Assembly: GCA_900757025.1 (NCBI GenBank)
Contig: CAAEMG010000175.1
Location: 1-55,810, forward strand
Direction of reading: 5' to 3'
DNA length: 55,810 bases
Origin: Clostridia bacterium
GTDB taxonomy: Bacteria > Bacillota > Clostridia > Lachnospirales > Anaerotignaceae
Shown one piece after another: positions 31,773 to 41,087 of the stretch. Under the pieces are notes generated by a model that was given only the letters and a program-made list of their open reading frames with translations, did not search any database and was not told the origin of the DNA. Within the stretch, counting starts at the first letter, position 1, and the number at the start of each line of letters is the position of its first letter. A program made the translations under genes and the position numbers.

Positions 31773-32759
31773 TTATAGCTTTTCTTCTATTTTTAATACA
31801 ATATCATTTTCAACGAAAATTGTACACTGTTTTATGGCATTTTTTATTCCTTTTGACTTTGAAGAGCCGTGAGCCTTTACAACAAGGGCTTTAAGGCCCA
31901 AAAACGGCGCACCGCCAACTTCTTCGGAATCAAATTTTTTCTTTATATTTTTAAAAGGTGTTTTAAGAGCCAGTGTGGCAAATTTGTACATACCTTTTGT
32001 AATTTCGTCTTTTATTATAGACAAAAGACCTTTGCTTAACCCTTCGGCAAACTTAAGTATAACATTTCCCACAAAACCGTCGCATACAACTATGTCTGCT
32101 CCGTCAAGAGGAATTTCCCTTGCCTCTATGTTGCCAACAAAATTAATGTCTGTTTCCTTTAAAAGCTCATGCACCTCTTTAGTAAGGGCATTTCCCTTTT
32201 CCTCTTCAACACCTATGTTTACAAGGCCTACACGAGGGTTTTTAACATTCATTACGTTTTCAACATACACCGATGCCATTTTGGCAAACTGAACAAGATA
32301 ATTAGGCTTGCAGTCCACATTGGCTCCGCTGTCTAAAAGAAAAACAAAGCCTTTTTTTGTTGGAAGGCAAGTTCCCAGAGCCGGACGCTCAATGCCTTTT
32401 ATTCTGCCTATAATAACCGTTGCTCCCGTAAGAAGAGCTCCTGTGCTTCCTGCCGAAACAAAAGCCTTTGCTTCTCCGTTTTTAACAAGATTAAGCCCAA
32501 CAACCATTGAAGAATCTTTTTTTCTTCTTATAGCCGTTGTTGGAACTTCTTCCGTGCTTATAACCTCGGAAGCATTTACTATTTCTATTTTTTCTTTTGG
32601 AAAATTATATTTTTCAAGTTCTTTTTTTATAATTTCTTCAATGCCAACAAGGATAACACTGCTGCCAAATTCATTTACAGCCTCAACAGCACCCTTTACA
32701 ACTTCATACGGTGCATTGTCGCCGCCCATAGCATCTACGGCAATTTTAATATTTTCCAT
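31773..32759 (-). CDS. plsX: phosphate acyltransferase PlsX
   Basis: A 328-residue enzyme from ATG 32759, with AAAGGTGA upstream; the GTG at 32768 is part of that ribosome site. It opens IKIAVDAMGGDNAPYEVVKG, the PlsX hallmark. VSAGSTGALLTGATVIIGRI and GFVGNVILKFAEGLSKGL are further family motifs. It converts acyl-ACP and phosphate to acyl-phosphate, the first step of phospholipid synthesis in Gram-positives. acpP directly downstream supplies its substrate carrier. Confidence 0.96.
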   Translation of the reverse strand: MENIKIAVDAMGGDNAPYEVVKGAVEAVNEFGSSVILVGIEEIIKKELEKYNFPKEKIEIVNASEVISTEEVPTTAIRRKKDSSMVVGLNLVKNGEAKAFVSAGSTGALLTGATVIIGRIKGIERPALGTCLPTKKGFVFLLDSGANVDCKPNYLVQFAKMASVYVENVMNVKNPRVGLVNIGVEEEKGNALTKEVHELLKETDINFVGNIEAREIPLDGADIVVCDGFVGNVILKFAEGLSKGLLSIIKDEITKGMYKFATLALKTPFKNIKKKFDSEEVGGAPFLGLKALVVKAHGSSKSKGIKNAIKQCTIFVENDIVLKIEEKL

Positions 32760-32782
32760 ACTAATCACCTTTGTAAAGTAAG

Positions 32783-32811
32783 AAAAGACAGCTCTTAATG
32801 GGCTGTCTTTT
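32783..32811 (-). terminator. intrinsic terminator of rpmF
   Basis: AAAAGACAGC and GCTGTCTTTTC form a 10-bp stem with a nine-base loop between rpmF and plsX. It splits what might otherwise be one long operon; read-through is possible. Confidence 0.8.
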
Positions 32812-32823
32812 CGCTGTTTTAAA

Positions 32824-33003
32824 TTATTCTACGTCTAAAACTACCTTCTTGTTGTAAGAACCGCAATTCTTACATACTTTGTGAGGTACCATTAATTCGC
32901 CGCACTTGCTGCATGCTACTAATGTAGGAGTAGCGATTTTCCAGCTCTGTGCTTTTCTCATATCTCTTTTAGACTTTGACATTTTTCCCTTTGGTACAGC
33001 CAT
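32824..33003 (-). CDS. rpmF: 50S ribosomal protein L32
   Basis: A 59-residue ribosomal protein read directly from the sequence: it starts MAVPKGKMSKSKRDMRKAQS and ends KKVVLDVE. The zinc-binding cysteines CSKCGELMVPHKVCKNCG are intact, so this is the zinc-containing (C+) form. A GAGGAGGTG ribosome site precedes the start. It lies two bases from the DUF177 stop, the standard DUF177-rpmF pair. Confidence 0.97.
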   Translation of the reverse strand: MAVPKGKMSKSKRDMRKAQSWKIATPTLVACSKCGELMVPHKVCKNCGSYNKKVVLDVE

Positions 33004-33005
33004 TT

Positions 33006-33509
33006 CTACACCTCCTCATCCAATTTAAAAAGAGAACGCAAACTTTCAAACCTTGGGTCAATATTATCGGTTTTGCAACCGCACTGACCGTGGTTCAAAT
33101 TGCTGCCGCATATCGGACATAAGCCTTTGCAGTCCTCTTTGCATATAACCTTCATAGGGAGGTTAAGCAGCAAATTTCTTTTAATTGCCGAAGTCAAATC
33201 CAATGATTCCGCTTCAAAAGTTTCTGCCTCTTCTTCATTGCCTGTATTAGAAAACAATTCATCCAAGTCAAATTGGGCTTTTACTTTAACAGGCTCAAGA
33301 CAGCGGCTGCACGCCATTAAAACGGCAGCTTCGCATTTTGCACATACTTCAAAGCTTCCTTTGACATTCGTAACGGTTCCTTTAACCTTTACAGGCTCAA
33401 GAACCTTCTGCACATCGGGGCAATCCTCAATGCTTGTTATGGGTTCTTCCCCTTCAAAAGAAAGAGTTTCACCTTTTTTCATTAATATTTTTGAAATATC
33501 AATAAGCAC
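33006..33509 (-). CDS. DUF177 (YceD/YlbN) family protein
   Basis: A 167-residue protein. I favour the GTG at 33509, which has GAGGTGA five bases upstream and gives the family-typical start MLIDISKILMKKGE. The DUF177 core carries CAKCEAAVLMACSRCLEPVK, and the C-terminal Cys-rich part is CKEDCKGLCPICGSNLNHGQ. The family is linked to 23S rRNA accumulation and ribosome assembly and is nearly always adjacent to rpmF, as here. It probably acts in the cytoplasm. Confidence 0.9.
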   Translation of the reverse strand: MLIDISKILMKKGETLSFEGEEPITSIEDCPDVQKVLEPVKVKGTVTNVKGSFEVCAKCEAAVLMACSRCLEPVKVKAQFDLDELFSNTGNEEEAETFEAESLDLTSAIKRNLLLNLPMKVICKEDCKGLCPICGSNLNHGQCGCKTDNIDPRFESLRSLFKLDEEV

Positions 33510-33576
33510 ACAAATCACCTCTTGCAGTCATACCATAGTATTATACATACTGCGGCACAGTTTGTCAATAAGATAA

Positions 33577-34770
33577 TTAACCAAGAACAAGTTCCTTTGT
33601 ATCTCTTGCAATCATAAGTTCTTCGTTTGTAGGAATTACGAATACCTGAACTCTTGACTGTTTTGTTGTAATTTCCATTGCTTTGCCTCTAAGGCTGTTC
33701 TTGTAAGAATCAATACGGATACCAAGGTATCTGAGGTAATCGCATACAACCTGACGTGTTTCGCCGCTGTTTTCGCCAAGACCTGCTGTAAATACGATAG
33801 CGTCAACGCCCTTCATTGTTGCTACATATTCACCGATTGTCTTAGCTACACGGTAAGCAAAAACTTCAAGAGCGATTGTTGCTCTTTCGTTGCCTTCAGC
33901 TTCTGCACTTTCAATATCTCTAAAGTCGCTTGATACGCCTGAAATACCGAGTACGCCTGACTGTTTGTTAAGGATGTTATCCATTTCGTCTACGCTGAGG
34001 TTTTCTTTCTTCATAAGGTAAAGAACTGCGGCAGGGTCAATGCTTCCGCTTCTTGTACCCATTGCAATACCGTCAAGAGGTGTAAAGCCCATTGATGTAT
34101 CAATAGAAATACCGTTTCTTACAGCACAGATTGAAGCACCGTTTCCAAGGTGGCATGTGATGATTTTAAGCTCTTCAATAGGCATATCCATCATCTTTGC
34201 ACATTCCTGAGCTACATATTTGTGGCTTGTTCCGTGGAAACCGTATTTTCTGATTTTGTATTTTTCATAATATTTGTAAGGTATAGCATAAAGATATGCT
34301 TTTTCAGGCATTGTCTGGTGGAAAGCTGTATCAAATACCGCTACCTGAGGAACACCTGGGATAAGTTTAGCGCAAACTTCGATACCGGCAATATTTGCAG
34401 GGTTGTGAAGAGGAGCAAGCTCTACGCACTTTTTGATTGATTCAAGAACTTCGTCTGTAATAAGAACTGATTTTGCGAAGTATTCACCGCCGTGAGCAAC
34501 TCTGTGGCCTACAGCGTTAATTTCTTTTACATCTGAAATAACACCGTGTTCAGCGTCTGTAAGAGCTTCAATAACAGACTGAATAGCTGTTGTATGGTCT
34601 GGAAGCGGAGCTTCTGATACAAATTTGTCCTTACCCGGAACTTCGTGTTTAAGTCTTCCGTCAATACCGATTCTTTCGCAAAGACCTTTAGCAAGTACGT
34701 TTTCGCTTTCGCTGTCGATAAGCTGATATTTTAATGATGAACTTCCGCAGTTTAATACTAATATCTTCAT
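33577..34770 (-). CDS. ackA: acetate kinase
   Basis: A 397-residue enzyme with all AckA signatures: the opening KILVLNCGSSSLKYQLIDSE, the catalytic region VAVFDTAFHQTMPEKAYLYA, ITCHLGNGASICAVRNGISI and VDAIVFTAGLGENSGETRQV. It interconverts acetyl phosphate plus ADP with acetate plus ATP, the ATP-forming end of fermentation. It follows pta by 36 bases. Codon use (for example GGT, GAC-rich stretches) looks like that of a highly expressed gene. Confidence 0.98.
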   Translation of the reverse strand: MKILVLNCGSSSLKYQLIDSESENVLAKGLCERIGIDGRLKHEVPGKDKFVSEAPLPDHTTAIQSVIEALTDAEHGVISDVKEINAVGHRVAHGGEYFAKSVLITDEVLESIKKCVELAPLHNPANIAGIEVCAKLIPGVPQVAVFDTAFHQTMPEKAYLYAIPYKYYEKYKIRKYGFHGTSHKYVAQECAKMMDMPIEELKIITCHLGNGASICAVRNGISIDTSMGFTPLDGIAMGTRSGSIDPAAVLYLMKKENLSVDEMDNILNKQSGVLGISGVSSDFRDIESAEAEGNERATIALEVFAYRVAKTIGEYVATMKGVDAIVFTAGLGENSGETRQVVCDYLRYLGIRIDSYKNSLRGKAMEITTKQSRVQVFVIPTNEELMIARDTKELVLG

Positions 34771-34806
34771 ATTATCTCTCCTGTTTAAAATCGAAATATT
34801 TAAAAA

Positions 34807-35814
34807 TTATTCTGCAATAAGCTGAGCTTCAAAAGCTGTCATAGCGATAACTGCAACGATATCGTTTGCAAAGCAGCCTCTTGAAAGGTCGTTAACAGGT
34901 TTTGCAAGACCCTGAATGATAGGACCGTAAGCTTCTGCGCCTGCAAATCTCTGAACAAGTTTGTAACCGATGTTACCAGCATCAATGTCAGGGAATACAA
35001 GTACGTTTGCCTTTCCTGCAACTGGGCTGCCAGGTGCTTTCTGGTTTCCTACTGAAGGAACGATAGCAGCATCAAGCTGAAGTTCGCCGTCAAGTTTGAT
35101 GTCAGGTCTCATTTCCTGAGCAATCTTTGTAGCATTTACAACTTTGTCTACCATTTCGTGTGAAGCTGAACCCTTTGTTGAGTGGCTGAGCATAGCAACT
35201 CTTGCTTCGTTGTCGCAGAATGCTGCATAGCTGTCTGCTGTTGTAACAGCGATTTCTGCAAGCTGCTGGCTGTCTGGGAACTGGTTAAGTGTGCAGTCTG
35301 CAAACATAAGAACGCCGTCATCACCAAATTCTTTCTTGTCGCAGCACATTACGAAGAATGTTGAAGCTGTTTTGATGCCAGGTTTTGTTTTGATAATCTG
35401 AAGTGCAGGACGCATAACATCTGCTGTAGGATGAGTTGCGCCTGAAACCATACCGTCTGCAACGCCCATTTTTACAAGCATAACGCCGAAGTAAAGAGGA
35501 TCAGCAAGTATCTTTTTAGCCTGTTCAGGTGTAACACCTTTTTTCTTTCTGAGTTCACAGAAAAGAGCTATCATTTCATCATATCTGTCATAGTTTTCAG
35601 GGTCGATGATTGTTGCACCTGAAACATCAAATCCGCCTGCTTCCTGAGCAGCCTTTGTAACTTCTTCTCTGTTTCCGATAAGTACGATATCTGCAAAACC
35701 TTCTTTAAGAGTTGTGGCAGCAGCCTCAAGATTTCTTTTTTCAAGAGATTCCGGAAGAACTATTGTCTTCTTTGCAGCTCTTGCTTTTTCTTTAATGCTT
35801 TTTAAAAAGTCCAT
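34807..35814 (-). CDS. pta: phosphate acetyltransferase
   Basis: A 335-residue Pta of the short, single-domain type, from ATG 35814 (GGAGGT upstream). Motifs include KKTIVLPESLEKRNLEAAAT, KMGVADGMVSGATHPTADVM, AAIVPSVGNQKAPGSPVAGK and VLVFPDIDAGNIGYKLVQRF. It converts acetyl-CoA to acetyl phosphate, feeding AckA encoded just downstream. Its promoter lies at 35917-35945. Confidence 0.97.
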   Translation of the reverse strand: MDFLKSIKEKARAAKKTIVLPESLEKRNLEAAATTLKEGFADIVLIGNREEVTKAAQEAGGFDVSGATIIDPENYDRYDEMIALFCELRKKKGVTPEQAKKILADPLYFGVMLVKMGVADGMVSGATHPTADVMRPALQIIKTKPGIKTASTFFVMCCDKKEFGDDGVLMFADCTLNQFPDSQQLAEIAVTTADSYAAFCDNEARVAMLSHSTKGSASHEMVDKVVNATKIAQEMRPDIKLDGELQLDAAIVPSVGNQKAPGSPVAGKANVLVFPDIDAGNIGYKLVQRFAGAEAYGPIIQGLAKPVNDLSRGCFANDIVAVIAMTAFEAQLIAE

Positions 35815-35916
35815 TGAAAATACCTCCATTGTAAAAATAGATTATTATATTTATCTCCAAGGGCAAACCGTCCTCGGAAAATGTGTATCAAAAGTTCATT
35901 CTTCCATACACAACTT

Positions 35917-35945
35917 ATAATACATACTCCACCAATTATATACAA
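35917..35945 (-). promoter_or_regulatory. putative promoter of the pta-ackA operon
   Basis: On the minus strand, TTGTAT (35940-35945), a 17-base spacer and TATTAT (35917-35922) lie about 100 bases upstream of pta. Confidence 0.5.
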
Positions 35946-36013
35946 TAAAATTTCACTTCTCAATAGTTTTATTAAAAAAAATACTTTAAAATTTACATAT
36001 ACACTTATTTTTT

Positions 36014-36022
36014 TGATATAAT
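36014..36022 (+). promoter_or_regulatory. extended -10 promoter of tmcAL
   Basis: TGATATAAT is a perfect extended -10. A TTTACA lies about 19 bases before it. The start codon of tmcAL is 34 bases downstream, after AAGGGGGA. Confidence 0.55.
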
Positions 36023-36055
36023 ACAGCCTATAAAGCCTTAATAAGGGGGAATTTC

Positions 36056-37279
36056 ATGCTTTCCACAGGTATCGTGGCAGAATACAATCCTTTTCACAAC
36101 GGACATAAACTGCATATAAACAAAGCAAAAAAACTTACACAGACTGAAAATATTATCATTATAATGAGTGGAAATTTCACTCAACGAGGTGATACCGCCA
36201 TAATAAACAAATATGCCCGAACTCTTTCGGCTTTAAAAAACGGAGCATCTTTGGTAATTGAACTGCCATGTGTTTTTGCCTCTGCCGGAGCGGAATTTTT
36301 TGCCTCTGCCGCCGTGAAACTGCTTGATGACAGTGGAATATGTTCATACATTGCCTTTGGTGCGGAAAGCGACGATACAGAACTTTTGAAAAAAAATGCC
36401 CTCGCATTAAACGATGAAAGCGAAGAATTTAAAAAAAATATGGCTTTTTTCCTAAAAGACGGGCTTTCATATCCCCTTGCAAGGCAAAAAGCATTGGAAA
36501 AAGAAGGCATTGATTCTTCATTTATTTCTTCCCCAAACAATATTCTTGCATCAGAATATATGCGTGCCATTCTTCGTCTTAATTCCAAAATACAGCCTGT
36601 GGCAATAAAAAGAGAAGGCAACGATTATAACCAAAACTCTTTAAGCGGTTGTCTTTCTTCGGCAACAGCCATAAGAAAAGAAATTTTTGAAGGAAATACA
36701 GAAAATATAAAAAATACCGTTCCGGAAAATGTTTTTGAAATAATAAAAAAAGAAATTGAAAACGGAAAAGCTCCTGTTTCGTTAAATTTGCTTTCCGATA
36801 TTTTAAATTACCGTCTGCGTATGCTTTCCGCAAACGACCTTACAAAATATCATGGCATAAACGAAGGCCTTGAAAACAGAATACTTTCGTCTTTAAACGA
36901 AAATTATAACATATATGATATTATATCTGCCGTAAAAAGCAAACGATATGCTTTTTCCAGAATACAAAGGTCAATGCTTCATATATGCCTTGACATAAAA
37001 AATGAAGATTTAATGCGTTATAAAGATAACGGCTACAGCCCTTATATACGTGTTCTCGGTTTCAGAAAAGACAAAAAAGACCTTTTGGGCCGGCTTACGA
37101 AAAATTCAAAAATACCCGTTATAGTAAACATAAAAAATGCCGAAAAAGAACTTAATTCTTACGGCAGAGAAATTTTGGAAAAAGAAGTTTTTGCCGACAA
37201 TATATATTCAATACTTTATCCAAACAAAAAATTTTCTTTTCCAAATCAGGATTATACAACTCCTGTGGTTATATTATAA
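36056..37279 (+). CDS. tmcAL: tRNA(Met) cytidine acetate ligase TmcAL (YlbM)
   Basis: A 407-residue nucleotidyltransferase. The opening STGIVAEYNPFHNGHKLHIN contains the HIGH-like PFHNGH motif, with IIIIMSGNFTQRGDTAIINK and GAEFFASAAVKLLDDSGICS following. In B. subtilis, TmcAL activates acetate with ATP and makes N4-acetylcytidine at the wobble position of elongator tRNA-Met. The C-terminal tRNA-binding half is present and the length is typical. Adjacent pta-ackA and ylbJ recall the B. subtilis ylbJ-ylbM-ylbN region; acetate from the neighbouring pathway is its substrate. Confidence 0.93.
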   Translation: MLSTGIVAEYNPFHNGHKLHINKAKKLTQTENIIIIMSGNFTQRGDTAIINKYARTLSALKNGASLVIELPCVFASAGAEFFASAAVKLLDDSGICSYIAFGAESDDTELLKKNALALNDESEEFKKNMAFFLKDGLSYPLARQKALEKEGIDSSFISSPNNILASEYMRAILRLNSKIQPVAIKREGNDYNQNSLSGCLSSATAIRKEIFEGNTENIKNTVPENVFEIIKKEIENGKAPVSLNLLSDILNYRLRMLSANDLTKYHGINEGLENRILSSLNENYNIYDIISAVKSKRYAFSRIQRSMLHICLDIKNEDLMRYKDNGYSPYIRVLGFRKDKKDLLGRLTKNSKIPVIVNIKNAEKELNSYGREILEKEVFADNIYSILYPNKKFSFPNQDYTTPVVIL

Positions 37280-37317
37280 ACTGCAAAAGCATACTTATAA
37301 TAAAAACGGCAAAATTC

Positions 37318-38280
37318 ATGAAAAAAAATATACTTACATTTTTATCCTTCTTTTTGATTACAAGCCTTATTCTTATGCCTTCAAGCCTTATAAAAGCAGC
37401 ATCAGATGGCATAAATATATGGCTTTTTTCTGTTTTTCCGTCTGTTTTTCCATTCATGGTTTCCTCATCAATGCTTATATCTTCCGGCGGAGCAGCATTT
37501 TTAGGCAAAATATTTTCACTGCCTTTTTCAAGGCTTTTTAATATTTCGTCAAACGGTGTTTTTGCCTTTCTTTCGGGAATAATATGCGGCTACCCAATAG
37601 GTGCAAAATCTTCTGCCGAGCTTTATGGCAAAGGTCTTTTAACATACAATGAGGCTTTTTCCCTTTTAAGCTTCAGCATGAATGCCGGTCCTGCCTTTAT
37701 GCTTTCAGCTGTTGCCTGTTCCATGCTCGGCTGTCCGAAAGCCGGCTACATACTGCTGTTTTCAACAATATTTTCAAATATAGCAAGCGGAATATTAATA
37801 TGCAGAATTTTCAAACCATCAAAAAAATATGCTCTTTACGCCTGCAAAACTCAGCATATGTCGGCAGAAGAAATATTAACAGAAAGCATTAAAAATTCTC
37901 TTGATGCTGTTTTAAAACTTGGAGGATATATAATTTTTTTCAGTGTATTTACACAGATACTTGTTCAAGCACACATTTTTTCACTGCTTTCCAAATTTAT
38001 GCCTCTGCCAAATGATATTGCGGAAAGCATTTTAACGGGAATAATAGAAATGACCTGCGGATTAAAAAAAGTTTCACTTCTTAACACTGCCATAGGCATA
38101 AAAATCATACTTTCGGCATTTCTCCTCAGTTTCGGAGGTTTTTGCGTTCATTTTCAGTCTTACGAGTTCTTCAAAGATATACCGAATTCTTCACTGTTAA
38201 AATTTTCTTTTTTCAAATTGGTAAACGGAATTTTGTCGGCGGCTGTTGCGGCAGTAATTGTGATGATATTCAGAGTGTAA
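37318..38280 (+). CDS. ylbJ: sporulation integral membrane protein YlbJ
   Basis: A 320-residue polytopic membrane protein with about eight hydrophobic segments. The nucleoside-recognition-like motifs PFMVSSSMLISSGGAAFLGK, GIICGYPIGAKSSAELYGKG and SFSMNAGPAFMLSAVACSML are characteristic of YlbJ. YlbJ is required for sporulation in B. subtilis (transport role proposed, substrate unknown). It starts 38 bases after tmcAL and may be co-transcribed. This is direct evidence for a spore-forming host. Confidence 0.9.
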   Translation: MKKNILTFLSFFLITSLILMPSSLIKAASDGINIWLFSVFPSVFPFMVSSSMLISSGGAAFLGKIFSLPFSRLFNISSNGVFAFLSGIICGYPIGAKSSAELYGKGLLTYNEAFSLLSFSMNAGPAFMLSAVACSMLGCPKAGYILLFSTIFSNIASGILICRIFKPSKKYALYACKTQHMSAEEILTESIKNSLDAVLKLGGYIIFFSVFTQILVQAHIFSLLSKFMPLPNDIAESILTGIIEMTCGLKKVSLLNTAIGIKIILSAFLLSFGGFCVHFQSYEFFKDIPNSSLLKFSFFKLVNGILSAAVAAVIVMIFRV

Positions 38281-38500
38281 ATTTGATTTGATGGATAGTT
38301 CTCTTTGTAAAAAAACATCAACATTTTGTCATGTTGAGCAATGGTCGTAAGACCATAGTCGAAACATCTCATATCTTTATCAAGCAAGTAAAAAACGATA
38401 ACTTTATGGCTTTTCGTCTTAATTTATGAGTTTCTTCGACTCGCTCATGATGACAAACAAAGACACTGCTCTTAGCAAAGAAAAGCATTTGCCAAACCCT
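38281..38500. repeat. dispersed repeat, copy B
   Basis: This copy starts with ATTTGATTTGATGGATAGTT directly after the ylbJ stop. The core ACATTTTGTCATGTTGAGC...CATAGTCGAAACATCTCAT is shared with copy A in the same orientation. The core ends at CTCATGATGACAAAC, a near inverted repeat of its beginning. The right end TTAGCAAAGAAAAG...GCCAAAC resembles the left end of copy A in reverse. No gene is credible here. Confidence 0.6.
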
Positions 38501-38505
38501 AATCT

Positions 38506-39201
38506 TTAAAAGTCGCCTTCCTTTACAAAAAGCACGCCTTCCATATTTCTTATTATTTCAACTATGCTGTCAAATTTATCTCCCTCATTTTCCCTTGAAA
38601 CAACAATTTTTGCCGAACCTCCCCATGAACGGTTGCTTTCCAAAGGCGTAAGGCTGTATATTATCCAGTTGTGCTTTTCCATTTCTTTAAAAAGAGAGCT
38701 TATGCGGAATTTGTCGTCATGCTCTATAAAAATTCCTATAAGGTGCTTTTCATTTAAATATTTTCTTTCAAAAGTATTTAAAATTTTAAGTGAAAAATAC
38801 ACCGTTAAACACAAAAGTATTCCACACTCGTAAAAGCCTATTCCTATGGCAAGACCCATGCATGCCGATGTCCAAAGCCCAGCGGCAGTTGTAAGGCCGG
38901 TTACTTTTTTCGTTCCCGTAACTATAATTGTTCCTGCACCCAAAAAGCCTATTCCGCTTACAACCTGCGACGCAATACGGCTTGTGTCTATTGCCTGACC
39001 CAACACACCATATATATACTGGCTTACAAGCACAGCTCCTGCCGAACCGAGGCATACAAGCACATATGTGCGAAGTCCTGCGGCGTGCATTCTTCTTTCT
39101 CTTTCAACACCCAAAACACCGCCGCATATAAGGCACAAAAGAAAACGGAAACAAAGTGAATATATATTTATTTCTCTAAGTGTTGACAAAACATAAAACA
39201 T
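38506..39201 (-). CDS. MgtC/SapB-family membrane protein
   Basis: A 231-residue protein. Four to five membrane segments lie in residues 12-140, with the MgtC signature CGGVLGVERERRMHAAGLRT, VLVCLGSAGAVLVSQYIYG and GIGFLGAGTIIVTGTKKVTG. A cytoplasmic ACT-like C-terminal domain covers about 150-231. MgtC-like proteins are linked to low-magnesium survival and membrane ATPase modulation, but many are uncharacterised. It lies 17 bases after the MATE gene on the same strand, so the two are probably co-transcribed. Confidence 0.9.
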   Translation of the reverse strand: MFYVLSTLREINIYSLCFRFLLCLICGGVLGVERERRMHAAGLRTYVLVCLGSAGAVLVSQYIYGVLGQAIDTSRIASQVVSGIGFLGAGTIIVTGTKKVTGLTTAAGLWTSACMGLAIGIGFYECGILLCLTVYFSLKILNTFERKYLNEKHLIGIFIEHDDKFRISSLFKEMEKHNWIIYSLTPLESNRSWGGSAKIVVSRENEGDKFDSIVEIIRNMEGVLFVKEGDF

Positions 39202-39218
39202 TTTTCAAACATCCTTTT

Positions 39219-40637
39219 TTATTTTTTAATATTCAAAATTTTATTAAAATTAAGAGAAAATACCGTTACCGTTGTTAATATCGCTATAAAATCGGATACG
39301 GGTTCGGCAAGAAAAACAGCAAAAACTTTTGCCGGCTCACTCATAAGCGATGTAAATTCCAATGGCACAAAATTCATGCAGAAACTTTCCGGCAAAATTC
39401 TCGGAAGTATAAAAACCATTGGTATAAGAAGAACTATTTTTCTTAAAACCGCAAGAAACAATGAAATTTTAGGCTGGTTTAAAGCCACAAATGTCTGTTG
39501 GCATGAAATCTGCATACCCATAAGAAGCGTTGCTCCCATATAAATTTTTACTGCCCATGACGCAAAAGAAATGAGTATTTCATCTGATGTAAAAATTGAA
39601 GCAAAAATATGCGGATTTATAAAAACCGCAAGCCACATAAGACAGGTATAACCGGTACAGCAGGCAAAAATTATTTTAAACGCCTTTTTTACCCTGTCTG
39701 TTTTTTCCGCACCATAGTTAAAGCTTATAATGGGCTGTCCACCCTGACATATTCCCATAATCGGCAAAAGTGCAAACTGCATAACGCTTGAAAGTATGGT
39801 CATTGCCCCAACAGCCAAGTCCTGTCCGTAAAACTGAAGTGATGAATTAAAGCAGACAGAAAGTATACTTTCGGTGGACTGCATTATAAAAGGCGAAACA
39901 CCGAGAGCCGTTACGGAAAGCACAATTTTTTTATCAAAATGTATATATTTTTTTCTTAAACGCAAAACGCTTTTGTTTCCGGTAAGAAATTTTAAAACCC
40001 AAACACAGCTTACAGCCTGTGAAATAACCGTTGCCAAAGCCGCACCCTTTACACCCATATTAAACGCAAATATAAATACAGGGTCTAAAATTAAATTTAA
40101 AACAGCACCTATAACAGTTGTTCTCATCGCCACAGAAGCAAAGCCTTGACAGCTTATAAAAGTGTTAAGCCCAAGCACAAGCTGAACAAAAAACGTTCCG
40201 CAGGCATATATGCTTATGTAGCTTACGGCATAATCTATTGTGTTTTGGCTTGCGCCGAAAGCCATAAGTATATTTCTTTTGAATATAAGTATAAAAACCG
40301 TAAGAATAACCGATATAAAAATAAGGCTTGCAAAACAGTTTCCGAGTATTTTTTCGGCATAATCGTTATCTCCCCTGCCCATACTTATGGCAGCCTGAGG
40401 TGCTCCGCCGGAGCCTACAAAATAGCTGAATGCCGATATAAGCGTAAGTATAGGAAAGGTTACGCCAACACCCGTAAGCGCCGCCGTTCCCACAACGGGA
40501 ATATGACCTATATATATTCGGTCTACTATATTATATAAAACATTTATAAGCTGTGCCACAATAGCCGGAACGGAAAGCCGAACAATAAGCCCTGCCACAC
40601 TGCCCGTTCCCAAATCAGTATTTTTTGAAGCTGCCAT
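39219..40637 (-). CDS. MATE-family multidrug/cation efflux transporter
   Basis: A 472-residue, roughly 12-helix transporter from ATG 40637. The in-frame ATG at 40649 lies inside the only ribosome site (GGAGGG). Two homologous halves are visible; MATE features include LSVPAIVAQLINVLYNIVDR, YIGHIPVVGTAALTGVGVTF, GSGGAPQAAISMGRGDNDYA and the second-half GICQGGQPIISFNYGAEKTD. It exports drugs or metabolites in exchange for Na+ or H+; the substrate is unknown. It is the first gene of a MATE-MgtC unit. Confidence 0.94.
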   Translation of the reverse strand: MAASKNTDLGTGSVAGLIVRLSVPAIVAQLINVLYNIVDRIYIGHIPVVGTAALTGVGVTFPILTLISAFSYFVGSGGAPQAAISMGRGDNDYAEKILGNCFASLIFISVILTVFILIFKRNILMAFGASQNTIDYAVSYISIYACGTFFVQLVLGLNTFISCQGFASVAMRTTVIGAVLNLILDPVFIFAFNMGVKGAALATVISQAVSCVWVLKFLTGNKSVLRLRKKYIHFDKKIVLSVTALGVSPFIMQSTESILSVCFNSSLQFYGQDLAVGAMTILSSVMQFALLPIMGICQGGQPIISFNYGAEKTDRVKKAFKIIFACCTGYTCLMWLAVFINPHIFASIFTSDEILISFASWAVKIYMGATLLMGMQISCQQTFVALNQPKISLFLAVLRKIVLLIPMVFILPRILPESFCMNFVPLEFTSLMSEPAKVFAVFLAEPVSDFIAILTTVTVFSLNFNKILNIKK

Positions 40638-40832
40638 AACACCCTCCAATAATGTATAAACTAAGTCAGTTATTGTAAATTATATATGTTTATTGTGCCG
40701 ATGTAAAGTATAGGTAAAATAACAGAACATTCTGTAATTATTAAAATTTATTTTCATTTTTTCAACAAAGTTTAAGATAACAGTTTCCGAAAATTATTGG
40801 GGCAAAATCATAAGGTCTTATTTTCCCAAACT

Positions 40833-40867
40833 AAAAGCCCCTATGCTTTTCACACAGGAGCTTTTTT
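40833..40867 (-). terminator. probable terminator of the trxA-FTR unit
   Basis: AAAAGCCCCT and AGGAGCTTTTTT pair with one mismatch around a 13-base loop; the minus strand runs into TTTT. The rest of the 220-base gap up to the MATE start shows no gene. Confidence 0.55.
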
Positions 40868-40871
40868 AATA

Positions 40872-41072
40872 TCAATTATTGTCTTTATAATACAGCATAC
40901 AATGGCAGTATCCTGTAAATAACGGGTCTTTTATTTGGTTTTTAAACTCGGTGCATACGCATTTTGTATCGTCTGTTCTTTCCAAACGGCATGGGCAGTA
41001 TCCTCCGGTTCTTTTAAGACCTTCTTTAATTGTTTTCACAATTTCTTCGTTTTCGTTAAGTCTTACAGCCAT
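40872..41072 (-). CDS. ferredoxin-thioredoxin reductase catalytic-subunit-like protein
   Basis: A 66-residue protein with the six-cysteine FTR pattern: Cys26-Pro-Cys28, Cys38-x-Cys40 and Cys56-His-Cys58 (GGYCPCRLERTDDTKCVC and GYCHCMLYY). In plant FTR, four of these ligate a 4Fe-4S cluster and two form the redox disulfide that reduces thioredoxin (family knowledge). The total CPC-to-CHC span equals the plant enzyme's, but the middle pair is shifted toward the N-terminus. It starts 15 bases after trxA, so an electron path ferredoxin to this protein to TrxA is likely (inference). No FTR variable subunit is present. Confidence 0.85.
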   Translation of the reverse strand: MAVRLNENEEIVKTIKEGLKRTGGYCPCRLERTDDTKCVCTEFKNQIKDPLFTGYCHCMLYYKDNN

Positions 41073-41087
41073 ATAAGCACCTTCTTT